From: Nemertoderma westbladi
Taxonomy: Eukaryota; Xenacoelomorpha; Nemertodermatida; Nemertodermatidae
NCBI GenBank assembly: GCA_032718475.1
Contig: JAUCBJ010001071.1
Coordinates: forward strand, 62,001-126,000
Reading direction: 5' to 3'
DNA: 64,000 nt
The position numbers and the translations under genes were made by a program. Of this stretch, positions 12,046 to 22,775 are shown one piece after another. Within the stretch, counting starts at the first letter, position 1, and each line of letters starts with the position of its first letter. The notes under the pieces were generated by a model that saw only the letters and a list, made by a program, of their open reading frames with translations, was not told the DNA's origin and did not search any database.

Positions 12046-12788
12046 ACCACTGGAGAAGAGACGTGTGTTAATGTCCAGGGTCCATAATGTGAATAGTTTT
12101 CCCCGGGGCACGGGTGCTCGCGGGCGGTCTCCTTCGGGAGGCTGTAAATTTCTCTTCCTTCATCGTTTTCCTGTAATTATTGTGATCAGTGTCACAATTA
12201 AAAGGCAAGAATGAATGATGACGTAACGGAAAACTTGTCCATTGTGGTATCTTATGGATACTACCCTATATCCTCTCTCCTCTTTACTCCCTTTGTCCCT
12301 CTATACATCGCTATTGAAAATACAACATACTTCGTCCCACCTTCTCTTCCCAATGCGCCCGGAACTTTGGGAGACGATCGACCAATCCTAGTCGTATCGT
12401 GGTATGGATCATACCACCGCTTAATAAACCTCCCATCCCTTACTGTTAATCTGGATGCTCATATTGGTGTCCGCACCTCTTGTCCATGTACCATTCTGTT
12501 GATATTTATGATATCAACTTCCACCCTCTCGTTGTTGATTAGAAAATCAACCATCAATAATTTCCTTAAGTCCACAACCGTGATACAAGGACTGAAAGGA
12601 CACGCGGATGGTTTGTGAACAACTGGTACCATTATGTGTCATAAATCTGGTTGTTCACCCCCTAATCCCTGGGGATAAATTCATTTGGAGATAGTCATCG
12701 AATGATGTAATCCTCCTACTGAGATCGTATTTCGGAATATTTCTGAATACGACATAGGTCTTCCCCTGCTCTCTACCACTACCATCAA
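12046..12788 (+). other. Unrelated hairpin-rich segment replacing the middle of ORF3
   Basis: Element 3 has about 0.9 kb of ORF3 coding sequence at the matching place (about 59310-60220), which shows no similarity to this 740-bp segment. The segment has separate short stems: 12127-12142 (6 bp closing a TTCG loop), 12179-12198, 12244-12264 (one G-T pair), 12399-12417 (8 bp, 3-nt loop), 12498-12518 (8 bp), 12534-12551 (7 bp, AGAA loop), 12615-12658 (9 bp) and 12725-12752 (7 bp). A 135-residue open frame at 12211-12618 resembles nothing I know and is probably chance. Origin unknown. Confidence 0.6.
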
Positions 12789-12791
12789 TGG

Positions 12792-14592
12792 AGACCTACA
12801 GAACGACTTTCGGAATATGGAGAACATTCCATACCCATTCATTGATACTCAGCTGATTGCTCCTTGGGCAGAAGGCCGAGGTTTCTTCCGCACTATGTAT
12901 GCCAATACACCCAGCGGAATTACTAAAGTACAACGAACCTCCATCGGACATCTTGCTTTTCAAGAATACGGATGGAATTTCAAGGTTGGAAATCCTATAA
13001 ATTACCAACAAGTATATGGAGATCATTATTCTCGTTTATACTTTGATGGACCATTGACCGCACCTGGCACCGTGTATAGCTTTATGAGTGTTCCACTTCG
13101 TCCCTCCTTAGCTATATACACGATCTTTGAAAACGCAGCACTTGCCGGTTGGCTAGCCGATGTGTGCAGTCGTACCATACGCGCCCATCCCTTAATACTT
13201 GGAACCAAACTCGCCAAGTTAGATGAACACAATAAATTCATCCGCTTTGAATGTTTCAGGCGCTTTCTGACTCCGTTCCGTAACGTTGATAGTCAGTTCA
13301 AGGACCGCGCTCTGACCAAACTCAGCCTGAGAGACTCAGCGGCGGAGAAACTAAACAGCGCGGGATTTGCCCTTTTTCAGGACGTTTGTATACAGAACTT
13401 GCACTCATCTGTTATACAAAGACCCCGAATACCCACGGGTTATTCTGTCGTCGAAGTTCAGACAGTGGGTCCGCTTGCGGAGACAGCCGCACCTACCTCA
13501 GCTATGCAATTGGAAGACGAACCAATATGCTTAGAAGCTGAAGCGATTCAACCTACAGCGCCCCGGAGCAGCGATAACGACTACGTCTTAGAGTGGTATC
13601 AAGGTCCACAATGTCTCACCGCATACGATTATCGACACGCTAACTATGTTTCTCGAAAACGTTGTCGATTATGCGCATCGAGAGACCATTTCACTCCTAT
13701 GGACTCAGACGTACCCTGTTCCTATTTCCACGAACAACCAATGATGGAGATATATTGTGCGTATTGCAGACTTAATAACTCTCATATCTTTGCAGTCTGC
13801 CCCCAATTTATGACTCAATGCCACCACTGTCAACTTAAAGGACATGCCAGTTATAATTGCCCCTTTAATCACGATTTAGAGAGCGTAGATGAAATGATTA
13901 CCCTGCGCTACATTCGAGCTTGGGAAGCGAACGCGGATTTACATTGTGAGTCCCGTCATCGATACTACCCTGGACGCTCTTACGAGGGAGTTTACGCGTT
14001 CCATCCTTATTTATTAGCGTCTGTGGAGCAAAAAACACGCGTACCGAGTTACGAGCTAATGAAACATGTTGGTGAGTGTATTTCCACTAAATTTGTTAGA
14101 AGATACCTTAGGAACGTCAATCCTAACGATATTACTTCATACCATTTGATCAATTATATCCGTCAAGACCCGGAGTATGGCGATTTATTTATCAACTCGC
14201 ACCCTGAGTTACAGGAAGTATCTCGACGGCCCTACGAATATCGAGCCCGAGAACGCGAGCTGGAAAGAACTATCAAACCAAGGAAGTTTCTTACCACCCA
14301 CGGTCCGCCTACCGCCATTGCCCAGACAACCCGTCAAGGACCCGTAGGAGCTGCTGTCCTGAGGCGCGCCCTAAAGGCTGTTAGACCTCGCTCCACGGAA
14401 GTTGATATCGATCAACCAGGTACCTCGACCGGCGGATACACCGATCGCAATCCGAAACCTTCTGATGCAATTGTATTGCACCCTTCACCCAGGAGTTACA
14501 GCCCTCCTAGTAAAGTGGCTCGCCCCAAAGAGAAAAGGACTCTTACTAGCCTCAAAAAACTGCGTAAACGCCGTCCGCGTAAGAAAGACTAA
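12792..14592 (+). pseudogene. ORF3, C-terminal part: zinc-knuckle protein with basic tail (element 1)
   Basis: About 600 residues; the first Met is at 12817, but homology with element 3 starts at 12792, so the start is not the real one. Counting from 12817: residues 283-286 CRLC, then C/H-rich sequence, CX2CX5HX4C from residue 314 and CX2CX4HX4C (CHHCQLKGH) at 335-348. The latter is a classic retroviral-type zinc knuckle. The tail is strongly basic (KKLRKRRPRKKD). No transmembrane segment, so an envelope role is unlikely. Differences from the element 3 copy are mostly at third codon positions, which indicates past protein selection. Likely a nucleic-acid-binding accessory protein; the family is not recognised. 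Confidence 0.75.
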
Positions 14593-14659
14593 CTGTTTAG
14601 AGTATTTTTATATTTTAGAAACTGTGATTTGTTATATTTTATAGACTTAAATCCCATTT

Positions 14660-14670
14660 TCTGGGAGCGG
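14660..14670 (+). promoter_or_regulatory. Polypurine tract of BEL element 1
   Basis: CTGGGAGCGG lies directly before the TG that starts the 3' LTR. A purine run at this place primes plus-strand DNA synthesis in LTR elements. It is short and has one C. Confidence 0.6.
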
Positions 14671-15829
14671 TGTAAAAGCTTTTGCGTCATTAACCGGTTA
14701 TTTTCCCTTAAAGTACTCTGTAGTTGGTTTGCCAGGCATAAAAAGGCCATGTCCTTGCTTTACTGGTGTTTTAGAGGACATAAAAGTCATTTCTTCTGTA
14801 TTTGTACTGTATTTGTACTTTAGAGGACATAATCCGCAATCTCGTGACGCGATAAGCTAGATACTCTTGAAAACAGTGTCGCTACCATGACGACGGCTAA
14901 CAGCTGATATTGCCACGTCGACGATTTTTTGTTTCTTTGTTCTCTCGTTGTTCGGTTGACCAATCAGAGCGTTTTTTTGTCTCTGTGTTGGAGGTGTATA
15001 CAGGAACTCAGTAGTTCAGTGTTATGTTTTTGCCCAGAGCCTAAGAACATCGGCCTTTGGCACCTACGTATATCAGCATTCTTTAGCTTTACATTAGTAG
15101 GCTTAATTATAGAACGTATATCTGTTATCTTACTCAACAAACCAATTCTATGCAATTCATATCTTACATTACTGCTTTTGCTGTCGGTTATTCATTATAT
15201 TTGTGGATGAAATATTATATCGGAATACTGATCAATAGTCAGACACCCCACCTTCTTGATATACTAAAGGTTAGAGAGACCGGTTACAAATAAACGATTG
15301 CGACCTATGTTAAGTGGTTTGAAGTGAATCTAATGCTATTTCATATGCCCGACATAAATTGTATGTTGCTCTCTTTATACGTGACCAAATTTAGTGAAGG
15401 TCGGCAGATTAGTGTGCAGTATTGTGCAGCATTGTGTATGATTGTAACTGATAACAAAGCATCTCCTAAAGAATGCGCCATATACGTAAATCTATAGCCT
15501 TTTCGTTGTGTCTAGTTTAAGTCATAACTCTGTTTACATATTTAGAGCGCCACGTCCTAAAGGAACTGTTAATATTTCCCGAAAGTTAATAATATTTGTC
15601 AGAGATTATATATTACGATCAGTCGAATAATACGGTAGGCTTACACCATCAATCATTAAGCTCCGAACTCAGTCTCCCGGGTATATCCAACGGGTGAATG
15701 ATTGCGCATAGACTGGCTTCGGCTAATGTAGTGTATCAAATACTCGTCATAAGCTAAAGAATATATATCATCCAAAAGACATCCTAATTTGGCAGGTTAA
15801 ACTGTCAAAGGTCTTCAAAAGCGCAAACA
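14671..15829 (+). repeat. 3' LTR of BEL element 1 (1159 bp)
   Basis: Starts TGTAAAAGCTTTTGCG and ends GCGCAAACA. Its reverse complement matches 18197-19340 (element 2 5' LTR), and its second half matches 56862-57645 (element 3). The limits come from where similarity stops in all three copies. The next bases, CTTGT at 15830, belong to element 2 gag and would be the target-site duplication; its partner is off the window to the left. The LTRs are clearly diverged from each other, so the copies are not recent sisters. Confidence 0.85.
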
Positions 15830-16290
15830 CTTGTGTATCCCGCATAACTGTCCTTGGTCGATCGCATACTTCTCGCCCAATCAATTTGGTATTCTTCCAC
15901 CGCAATCAATACCCTAGTGAGTATGGCTGCAGGAAGAATGAGAAGGGGATCCTAATAAACCGCATCTGCCATCTTTGCTCCGCGCTCGGGTGTCAGCTCT
16001 ACAGTATCCGAACTACTGGAGCTATCGGGCCGCTGAGAAATAAGTTCTCGGCTAGGGTGTTGCTGCTGTTTGACAGCTGCTTCTTGATCCCGCCTGACTT
16101 GAGCCCGAGTGCCTATGATAGACCCACGGTGTTGGACTAGCCTAGGGTCTGATACTATTACTGGAGGGATGATCTTTCTTACAGTAGGAGGTGAGTTGAA
16201 CTTCAGTCTTACTCGTTCCACACTCCTATCTGGATCACAGATGGTTGTATCTAGGAGACTGTCTGACAGGTTTTGCTTTGTGTCAGACAT
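15830..16290 (-). pseudogene. gag: BEL gag start (element 2), cut by element 1
   Basis: From MSDTKQNLSDSLL at 16290 it runs 112 residues to a TAG at 15952, where element 1 has TCG (Ser). The frame continues beyond that stop to the junction at 15830 and includes the 73 nt that element 1 lacks. It is the same N-terminal Gag tail as at 1967-2374, at about 85 percent identity by eye. Confidence 0.8.
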
Positions 16291-18196
16291 GTTTGTTTGT
16301 ACAGTTGAATGCCTACTGCTATATTACAGTTGAAGCAAGTCTAGTAATTCAGTATCACTGTTAGCCTAGTAATTAATTACCGATATCGTTACTCAGTGTA
16401 ACGTGATATATATACACAATATATTAGAATACCGGTATAGACTTATAGTATATATATAAGTATTATTACAGACTAGGTTTGTCACAGAATACCGGTATAT
16501 AATTTCAGCGCAAGTATATAAATATATAATAAGCCTACTGTGAATACCGGTATACAACTTACAGTATATATATAAGTATTATTATAGACTAGAATTAATT
16601 ACAGAATACCGGTATATAATTTCAGCTCAAATTTATAGAAATAAATATAATAAGCCTATTGTAAATACCGGTATGTCAATTATTTTAGAATAATTGAATT
16701 TCTGAATTTTTAGGGGTTACTTGGTTACTTTACTTTACTTTATTACCGTTATTTAAGCAGTAGTCCAACTGATATTACGACCTAATTGATGTATGACAGG
16801 CCTACTGTTTTATAAATCGGTTTGAGTTGATTTATAATATATATATACCCGTATAATGGGTTTTTTTCAATATTTGAAATAAATGTTATTATTTCTGGGA
16901 AGGAGTCACTACACAGAAGCTGTATGCTCTCAGTGAAGTGCTACTTGTTGGACACTAAAACAAATAATTCTACTTTGCCTAAGTTACTTATTACTACAAA
17001 TTATGTACAATACGGGATGAGATTACAATCTCTAAATAAACACAAAAATTACACGTACGAATTTTTAGGGTTAATTTTACAGGAAGTTTACAAACCAGCC
17101 TAACAAGGAGTTAGAATATCTGGTTATTACAAACGGACAGGATACTACGGTATTTGAAAATAATAAAGCAGTAGTAAATATATTGCGTTGTCCAGATAGG
17201 AAAAATACCACCGTCTGACAACTTATAGCCGTAGCGCTATAAGTACTACGTTATGTACACGGAGTGTTCCTACCTAGAAGTTAATTACCGCGGCCTACCA
17301 GAGCCAACGTGCCTATTAACCACTTTACAACACAAACACACTGCCTACACACTGATTACCTTCGGAAAGCACTGTACACCAAACCCCAAATTAGGTACAA
17401 GCACTTATACAACAAATAACCAGCAGTTAAATATACTTGTACAGCTAAAAGAACCACGGTATCTGCCGGAGTGACCAAAGCATAAAATCTCCAGTCTTTA
17501 CCTACGCCAAACAGCCCTGATGTAGTACCGGGGTTTATTTAACTATAACGGTATGTATAACAAGCACAATTACTGTAGGAATAAACTTAGGGTATGTATG
17601 TTGCGAATAATCGCATAAACTCTGAATAATAAATATTACGCTACCCGTACAGACTACACAAACAAAATACAAACCAAATGCTGGCAGACTACTATCAAGC
17701 CTAAATAAACTACAGTATGTGCAGACTCCGAAATGGTTAGTTAGTATGCGTTCTAACCGAGTAGTACGACTTATTCTTTCGGGGGGGATTTACCTTACAG
17801 CACTGGATGCCCCTACGTTCCTAACTAGTACTTTATCAGACATACACTCTACACACACTGCAATCTCTTCAGACCTAACAACAGCCAGACAACAATCCAG
17901 CCTACAAATTATTTATACAATCTGAGCAGGCTTACACGCCTTCTGCTCAATATTAACTTACAGATAAATAAAACAGACAGAAATAAGTAAAATCCCAATA
18001 AAAAACCAGGGCTGCAGTCCCTGATTAAATATCAAGACCTACCGGTATATAATTATCAAAATCGAATAATACTGATGTACCTGTACTGCTGTAAGTACCG
18101 GTTCGGGTGGTTAGGTAGTTAGGCCTACTGGTTACCGGTCGACCGGTACTTTTACCTTTATTGCCTACGTTGCAATAAAGAAGCAATAACTGTTAT
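16291..18196 (-). other. Leader of BEL element 2
   Basis: Untranslated leader that matches positions 1-1966 of element 1 in reverse, but with only one copy of the block duplicated there. It contains the ACCGGT repeats (16425-16680). Next to the LTR is an extra 200 nt not seen in element 1 because the window starts later. This includes the hairpin CAGGGACTGCAGCCCTG (18009-18025) and further ACCGGT sites near 18105-18150. The primer-binding site should start at about 18196 going left; I cannot match it to a tRNA. Confidence 0.75.
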
Positions 18197-19340
18197 TGTT
18201 CGCGCTTTTAGACCTTTAGCAGTTTAACCTGCCAAATTTAGGTGTCTTCTAGGTTATAAATCGACTTTAGCCTATGACAAGTATTTGATACACATAAAAC
18301 TACATTAGCCGAAGCCAGCCTATGCGCGACCATTCACCCACTGGATTTACCCGGGAGACTGGATTCGGAAGCTCTGACCTTATTGCGGTGTAGGCCTACT
18401 ATATAAGCTCTGACAAATATTATTCCCTTTCGGGAAATATTAACAGTTCCTTTAGGACGTGGCGCTCTAAATATGTAAACAGAGTTATGACTTACACTAG
18501 ACACAACGGGATGGCTATTGATTCACGTATAAAGCGCATTCTTTAGGAAATGCTTTGTTATCTGTCACACTCATGCACACTACCGCACACTGCTGTACAC
18601 TGATCTGCCGACCTTCACTAATTTTAGTCACATATAAAGAGAACAGCAACCGACACATGTAGGGCCTATGAAATAGCATTAGATTCACTCCAAAACCACT
18701 ATAATGTAAGTCGCAATTGCTATATGTAACCGGTCTCTCTAACCTTTAGTATATCAAGAAGATTGGGGTTTTATGATTATTCATCGATATTCTCCAAATA
18801 TAACAATATTCCATCAACTGATACAATTAATAACCGACAGTAAATAGCAGTAAAATAATGCGGTGAAAGGTATGTGATCAGGTTTGACAATATGACAATA
18901 TGATAACAGTTATACGTTTCTATGATCAAAGCCGTTCTAATGTTTGGCTAAAGTCTGAAACACAGAATAATTCCACAGCCGATGTTCTGGGCTTAGGAAA
19001 AATACACACTGACTGAATTGCGCGATTTCCTGGAGGCTTCTGTGCAAATAAAATGAAAATCGCTCTGATTGGTCGAGCCGAACAAAGAACAAAGAAAAGC
19101 TCTACGTGGACATATCAGCTGATAGATGTCGTCATCTGAACTACACTGTATTAAGAGTACTTTGGCGTATTGCGACATAAAATCGCTAGTTATGTCCGCT
19201 AAGTACACATACAGAAGAAATGGCTTTTTATGTCCACTAAAACACCTACACAGTAGGAAAACGGCTTTTTATGTCCGCTAAAACACCTACAGAGTACTTT
19301 GCGGGGAAAATGACTAGCTAGATCCGCAAAAGCCTTTACA
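18197..19340 (-). repeat. 5' LTR of BEL element 2 (1144 bp)
   Basis: On the minus strand it starts TGTAAAGGCTTTTGCGG and ends GCGCGAACA, matching the 3' LTR of element 1. Near its start (19180-19300) are about three diverged 50-bp repeats built around TTTTATGTCCGCTAAAACAC, which in LTRs often fall in U3. Confidence 0.85.
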
Positions 19341-19575
19341 GTATGAGTAGGCTTTGGTTTGGAAACCAAGGTATTGAAACCTCCGAGGTATTGAAAGTTA
19401 ATTAAAGTAATTTTTATAATGACTTGCATTCTATATAGTTTAATCTTTGGATCAAATGTTAATGTTAGAAGTAAGATGTAATCTATAAATAATTGGTTTA
19501 AAGAAATAAAATATATATAAAATGGCAAGTTTATCAAATACACAAAATCAGTCAGGTAAACATTCAATTGAATTG

Positions 19576-20979
19576 GGTATTACTACACCTTGGGTCACAC
19601 CTACGAAATTTTTTTTTAATACATAAATAGGTTATTTAAGAATACTAATATTGTTCTACAATGTATATTAATAAATAGATAATTGTTCTAGAATGTATAT
19701 TAACAGTTAGTTAATTGGATACTCTTGCTTTACTAATTCAATAAGGTCGTTAAACGGTGAACGTTTGTGAAGCATCCTCCACCGATACTCATCTAGGTGA
19801 CTTTGAAGTAAATTCAATCTAGTGCCTTTCCGTTGCTTCATATCATAAGTTTGGCATGTCCCCATAATCCTTCTATAAGTTGCGTGTTCGCTCCGGTGAT
19901 CTGGTCTACCAATCTACCACGCCCCTTCTTACTGTGGTTTACGTGTTTGTGGAAGTCTTTACCGCTACCGTCACAGGCTTTCCATGGAAAACGTTTGCTA
20001 GTTATCGCAACAGTTTTGCCGCAGTATGCAGCCCATTCGTCGCTAAATATCGTTGTACCACCTTCGACATTGCTCTCTAGAATCGGACGCAAGGTTCTCA
20101 TGTTCCTTCTTTTAACTATGAACATTCTAACGTCTACTTCTCGATCCGGTCGCTTCCAAGCTATGCCAAAAATCCAGGGTCCAACAACCATAGTACCATA
20201 ATTGTTAGATCTAGTTCCTACAACCTTATGTTTTATCTTTCGATTACGCTTTTTGAAAGGTACATCTCCTAGAAGTCTTCGCCCACGTTTATATTTTCTT
20301 CTTCCACGAAACAATGATTCGTCGATTTGTACTGTTTCCCCAACTCCCCCCATTAGCTCAGCGTTATCTTTGTCTTTTGCGAACAGCTCTCTAATGTAAT
20401 TTTGCCAATCCACTATCTTAGTCATAGACTTTCCTACCAGTCCATCAAGCAATCGTAGTGTGACTCTAGCGGACATGTTGATTATAAAAAAGAACATGAT
20501 CCAGAAAATTTGCTCCACAAGCAAATTAGAACTCGAACTGAACCACGTACCTTCACGAGCTGATCTTTGATGTTTGTGAGGTCCCCAACAGCGCCAGGTC
20601 AACCTTGGAAATCCATATCTCATTCTCCTCCAAATGTATGCACTATAAGTACATCCTTCTGACTTACATGTTGATTCAGCGTTTGCAGAAGGTAACAATC
20701 CGGATGACTGTGCATAGTTAATTGCATTCTCTTCAGAGCATAATTTTGCTCCAATTTCCTTTATATTTAAATCATTAGACAATCTTAAATGTGAATGACG
20801 TGAAACATCACTCATAGCGACAAAGTACTGTTATTCGACAGTTATGCACTTTGTGCAAGTGGTTATAATAAATATAAAACATTCTAGAATTCAATTACTA
20901 TTGTTACAGTACGCTTAAAACACTATAAAACATGCTTATAATTAAATTTGTCAGGTGTGACCCAAGGTGTAGTAATACC
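19576..20979 (-). mobile_element. Merlin DNA transposon (1404 bp)
   Basis: Perfect 27-bp terminal inverted repeats at 19576-19602 and 20953-20979 (start GGTATTACTACACCTTGGG). An exact 8-bp target duplication TTGAATTG flanks it at 19568-19575 and 20980-20987. The single gene is an ISXO2-type transposase on the minus strand. The TIR and the 8-bp duplication fit the Merlin/IS1016 superfamily. It interrupts the upstream part of the PolB remnant of unit A. Confidence 0.95.
19707..20815 (-). pseudogene. Merlin transposase (ISXO2-like DDE), frameshifted near C-terminus
   Basis: Open for 325 residues from 20815 to 19838. It catalyses cut-and-paste transposition. The N-terminal Cys/His region (C50, C55, C76, H80) could bind zinc and DNA. 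Catalytic triad: D165 in VQIDESLFRGRRK, D259 in FSDEWAAYCG and E315 in LIEGLWGHAK. This layout is diagnostic of the ISXO2-like domain. After AKLMI a stop intervenes, but the usual C-terminal tail (RKGTRLNLLQSHLDEYRWR) follows at once in another frame and ends at a TAA at 19707, so a single indel near 19840 disables an otherwise full protein. Confidence 0.9.
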
Positions 20980-20984
20980 TTGAA

Positions 20985-22120
20985 TTGCACATGACCAAGC
21001 AATTCAAAAACAAAACTTTCCAATATGAAATCAAGGCATTTGAACAACAATCTGTTGATACATTCTTTGAATCAATAAGAGACAAAGTTTCGATTGAAAT
21101 GCGACGAATGTTAACAAAATCATCAATCAAATTGCAAATTGTTACGGGAATAAAATTTGTACATCCTATAAAGGGAGACATTGAATTGTATTACAATAGC
21201 CACGATCAAGAATTAATACTTTCAGAAAACAACATTAATCAAGCAATAGAGTCTAAAAAAACTAAAACAATTACATGGGTTCAAGAAATGGAAGGTAGAG
21301 GGTCAGGGTTGATATTTAATGGAATCACTGAGGCTAAATTAAAATTATCTGTTTTTTCAAATATGGGTGGGTCTAGTTTTATAAAACTACCTTTTAGATC
21401 AACCTATATTGTCAATGTGAAGAATGATGATAAAAAATGTTTTCTATGCAGCATATTAGCACACATCCAACCCCAATCAGAACATAGATATCGAGTTACT
21501 AAGTATAAACCATTTGGAAATATCCTAAATATGAAAGGTATAGATTACCCAGTCACTTTAAAGTCAATTAACAAATTTGAAAAACAAAACAATTATGCTA
21601 TTAATGTATTTTGTATTGAAGATAAGAAAAGCTTCTTCCCCTTCGTATTAGTAATTTCAGATATAGAGAGCAGATAGACTTGTTGCTTCTTACAGATGGT
21701 GAGAAACAACATTATACTTTGATTACAAAATTTTCATCATTTTTAAATGGCTTCATTCAAACAAATACATCTCTTACTCACTCGTTGTTTTACTGTCGGA
21801 ATTGTCTGAGAAGTTTCTTTAAAACAGAAGGTCTACAAAAGCATGAAGAATTATTTATGGGAATAAATCAGCAAAAATCATCATGCCTATAAAAAAACAA
21901 AAATAATATTCTAAAATTTGAAAAGTATTGGTATAAGTCAAAGCTACCTTTTGTTATGCAGACTTTTGTCTTGCAGACTTTGAAAGCATAAATGTACCAA
22001 TGAACCAGAATGATCTATTATGCAAACAAATTCCTTACCAGACTGACAAAAAATTTCAAACTACAGTAAAATTTCAACTACTTTTTTACACCAATTTATC
22101 ACAAATTATCATATTCACCT
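20985..22120 (+). pseudogene. Polinton/Maverick-type DNA polymerase B, N-terminal fragment (unit A)
   Basis: Pieces at 20985-21677 (230 residues), 21680-21892 and a degenerate tail. Signatures of Polinton PolB: GSSFIKLP, NVKNDDKKCF, a segment ending GIDYPVTLKSINKFE, HYTLITKFSSFLN, a zinc-like YCRNCLRSFFKTEGLQKHEEL, then a damaged VADFESI (Exo I motif, clean in units B and C). The frame changes near 21640. The polymerase palm domain is absent. PolB would be the protein-primed replicase of the element. It is clearly dead, and the best-preserved of the three N-termini. Confidence 0.75.
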
Positions 22121-22574
22121 AATTTTTCACTTAAAAACTGATGGATTCAAATTTTCTGAAAATAGTTCATATGTTCTGACTCTATATGAGCACAATATGA
22201 TTAGAAGTTCATACAGAGTAGAGTTGCACCAATCCAAATGGTCTGTCCAATATATTTATTGTCTTGCTGTAACTAAGATTATGTAAAAAATTGATTTACT
22301 TAAGAAATCAAACTAATAGAAAATTTGTATGGCTACTACTATATGTGAAAACATCAATAAACCAACTAGTATGGATACTGCCCAGTTCCTGACATTTGAA
22401 CAGATGGGATTGAGAACCCCGAAGTCAGCTTGCATGCATCTACTGTTAGAGAATGCCTATGAGTCTAATCTTTTGACTGATATATCAAAAGTAGATTACC
22501 TAGCAGGCCATGGAGGTAGTATGTTGCTTCAAGATGTGCCTGAATTGGAAATGTTTGTTGACGATCTTTATGTG
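22121..22574 (+). pseudogene. Degenerate post-PolB stretch and start of the unknown large protein (unit A)
   Basis: Up to 22328 the sequence is frameshifted polymerase-like remnant. From 22329 a short frame reads QFLTFEQMGLRTPKSACMH and continues to the LINE insertion near 22575. The same segment occurs at 37582-37827 and 46879-47124. In B and C it ends in an ATA microsatellite and is followed within 20 nt by the large unknown protein, so it may be its N-terminal part. Family not recognised. Confidence 0.5.
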
Positions 22575-22775
22575 TATTATTTATTGTATTTATTCCAAGC
22601 CACGGGGGCCCATAGTAAAATAGTAGATACATAAACAAAAAGGACATAAACAAAAAGGATATAAACAAACAAATACTTTACAAACAAATACTTTACAAAA
22701 TACATACATAGCACACTAGTAATTAATAATAAACACCGAAACTCTAATAGCAATTACGTAGTTAAACGAAAAAGG

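Larger units (their letters stand above)
1..15829 (+). mobile_element. BEL/Pao LTR retrotransposon, element 1 (5' LTR outside window)
   Basis: Order on the plus strand: leader, gag with a DUF1759-like domain, protease, reverse transcriptase, RNase H, integrase, a 1.6-kb spacer, ORF3, a purine-rich tract and a 3' LTR that starts TG and ends CA. This gag and pol content is typical of BEL/Pao. Comparison with element 2 places window base 1 about 0.2 kb inside the leader, so the full element would be about 17 kb, which is long for the superfamily. gag-pol is broken by a 73-nt deletion near 2352, an indel near 5070, a TGA at 5214, an indel near 7797 and an 11-nt deletion near 9782, so this copy is dead. 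It lies inside the gag of element 2. Confidence 0.9.
15830..19340 (-). mobile_element. BEL/Pao LTR retrotransposon, element 2 (5' part only)
   Basis: Read on the minus strand: 5' LTR, 1.9-kb leader, gag start, then an abrupt junction with the 3' LTR of element 1. The rest of gag, pol and ORF3 should lie beyond the left edge of the window, on the far side of element 1. The outer border at 19340/19341 falls inside unit A sequence: unit B has the uninterrupted GAATGTATGAGTAGG near 36276, so GTATG is the predicted target duplication. Confidence 0.85.

Noticed and set aside
12211-12618. 135-residue protein in the hairpin-rich segment
   Set aside because: Its sequence is low-complexity and hydrophobic in patches, has no homologue in element 3 and overlaps the inverted repeats; probably a chance frame.
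11631-14592. ORF3 as a retroviral envelope gene
   Set aside because: The position after pol invites it, but there is no signal peptide, no fusion-peptide-like stretch and no transmembrane segment. Zinc knuckles and a basic tail point to nucleic-acid binding instead.
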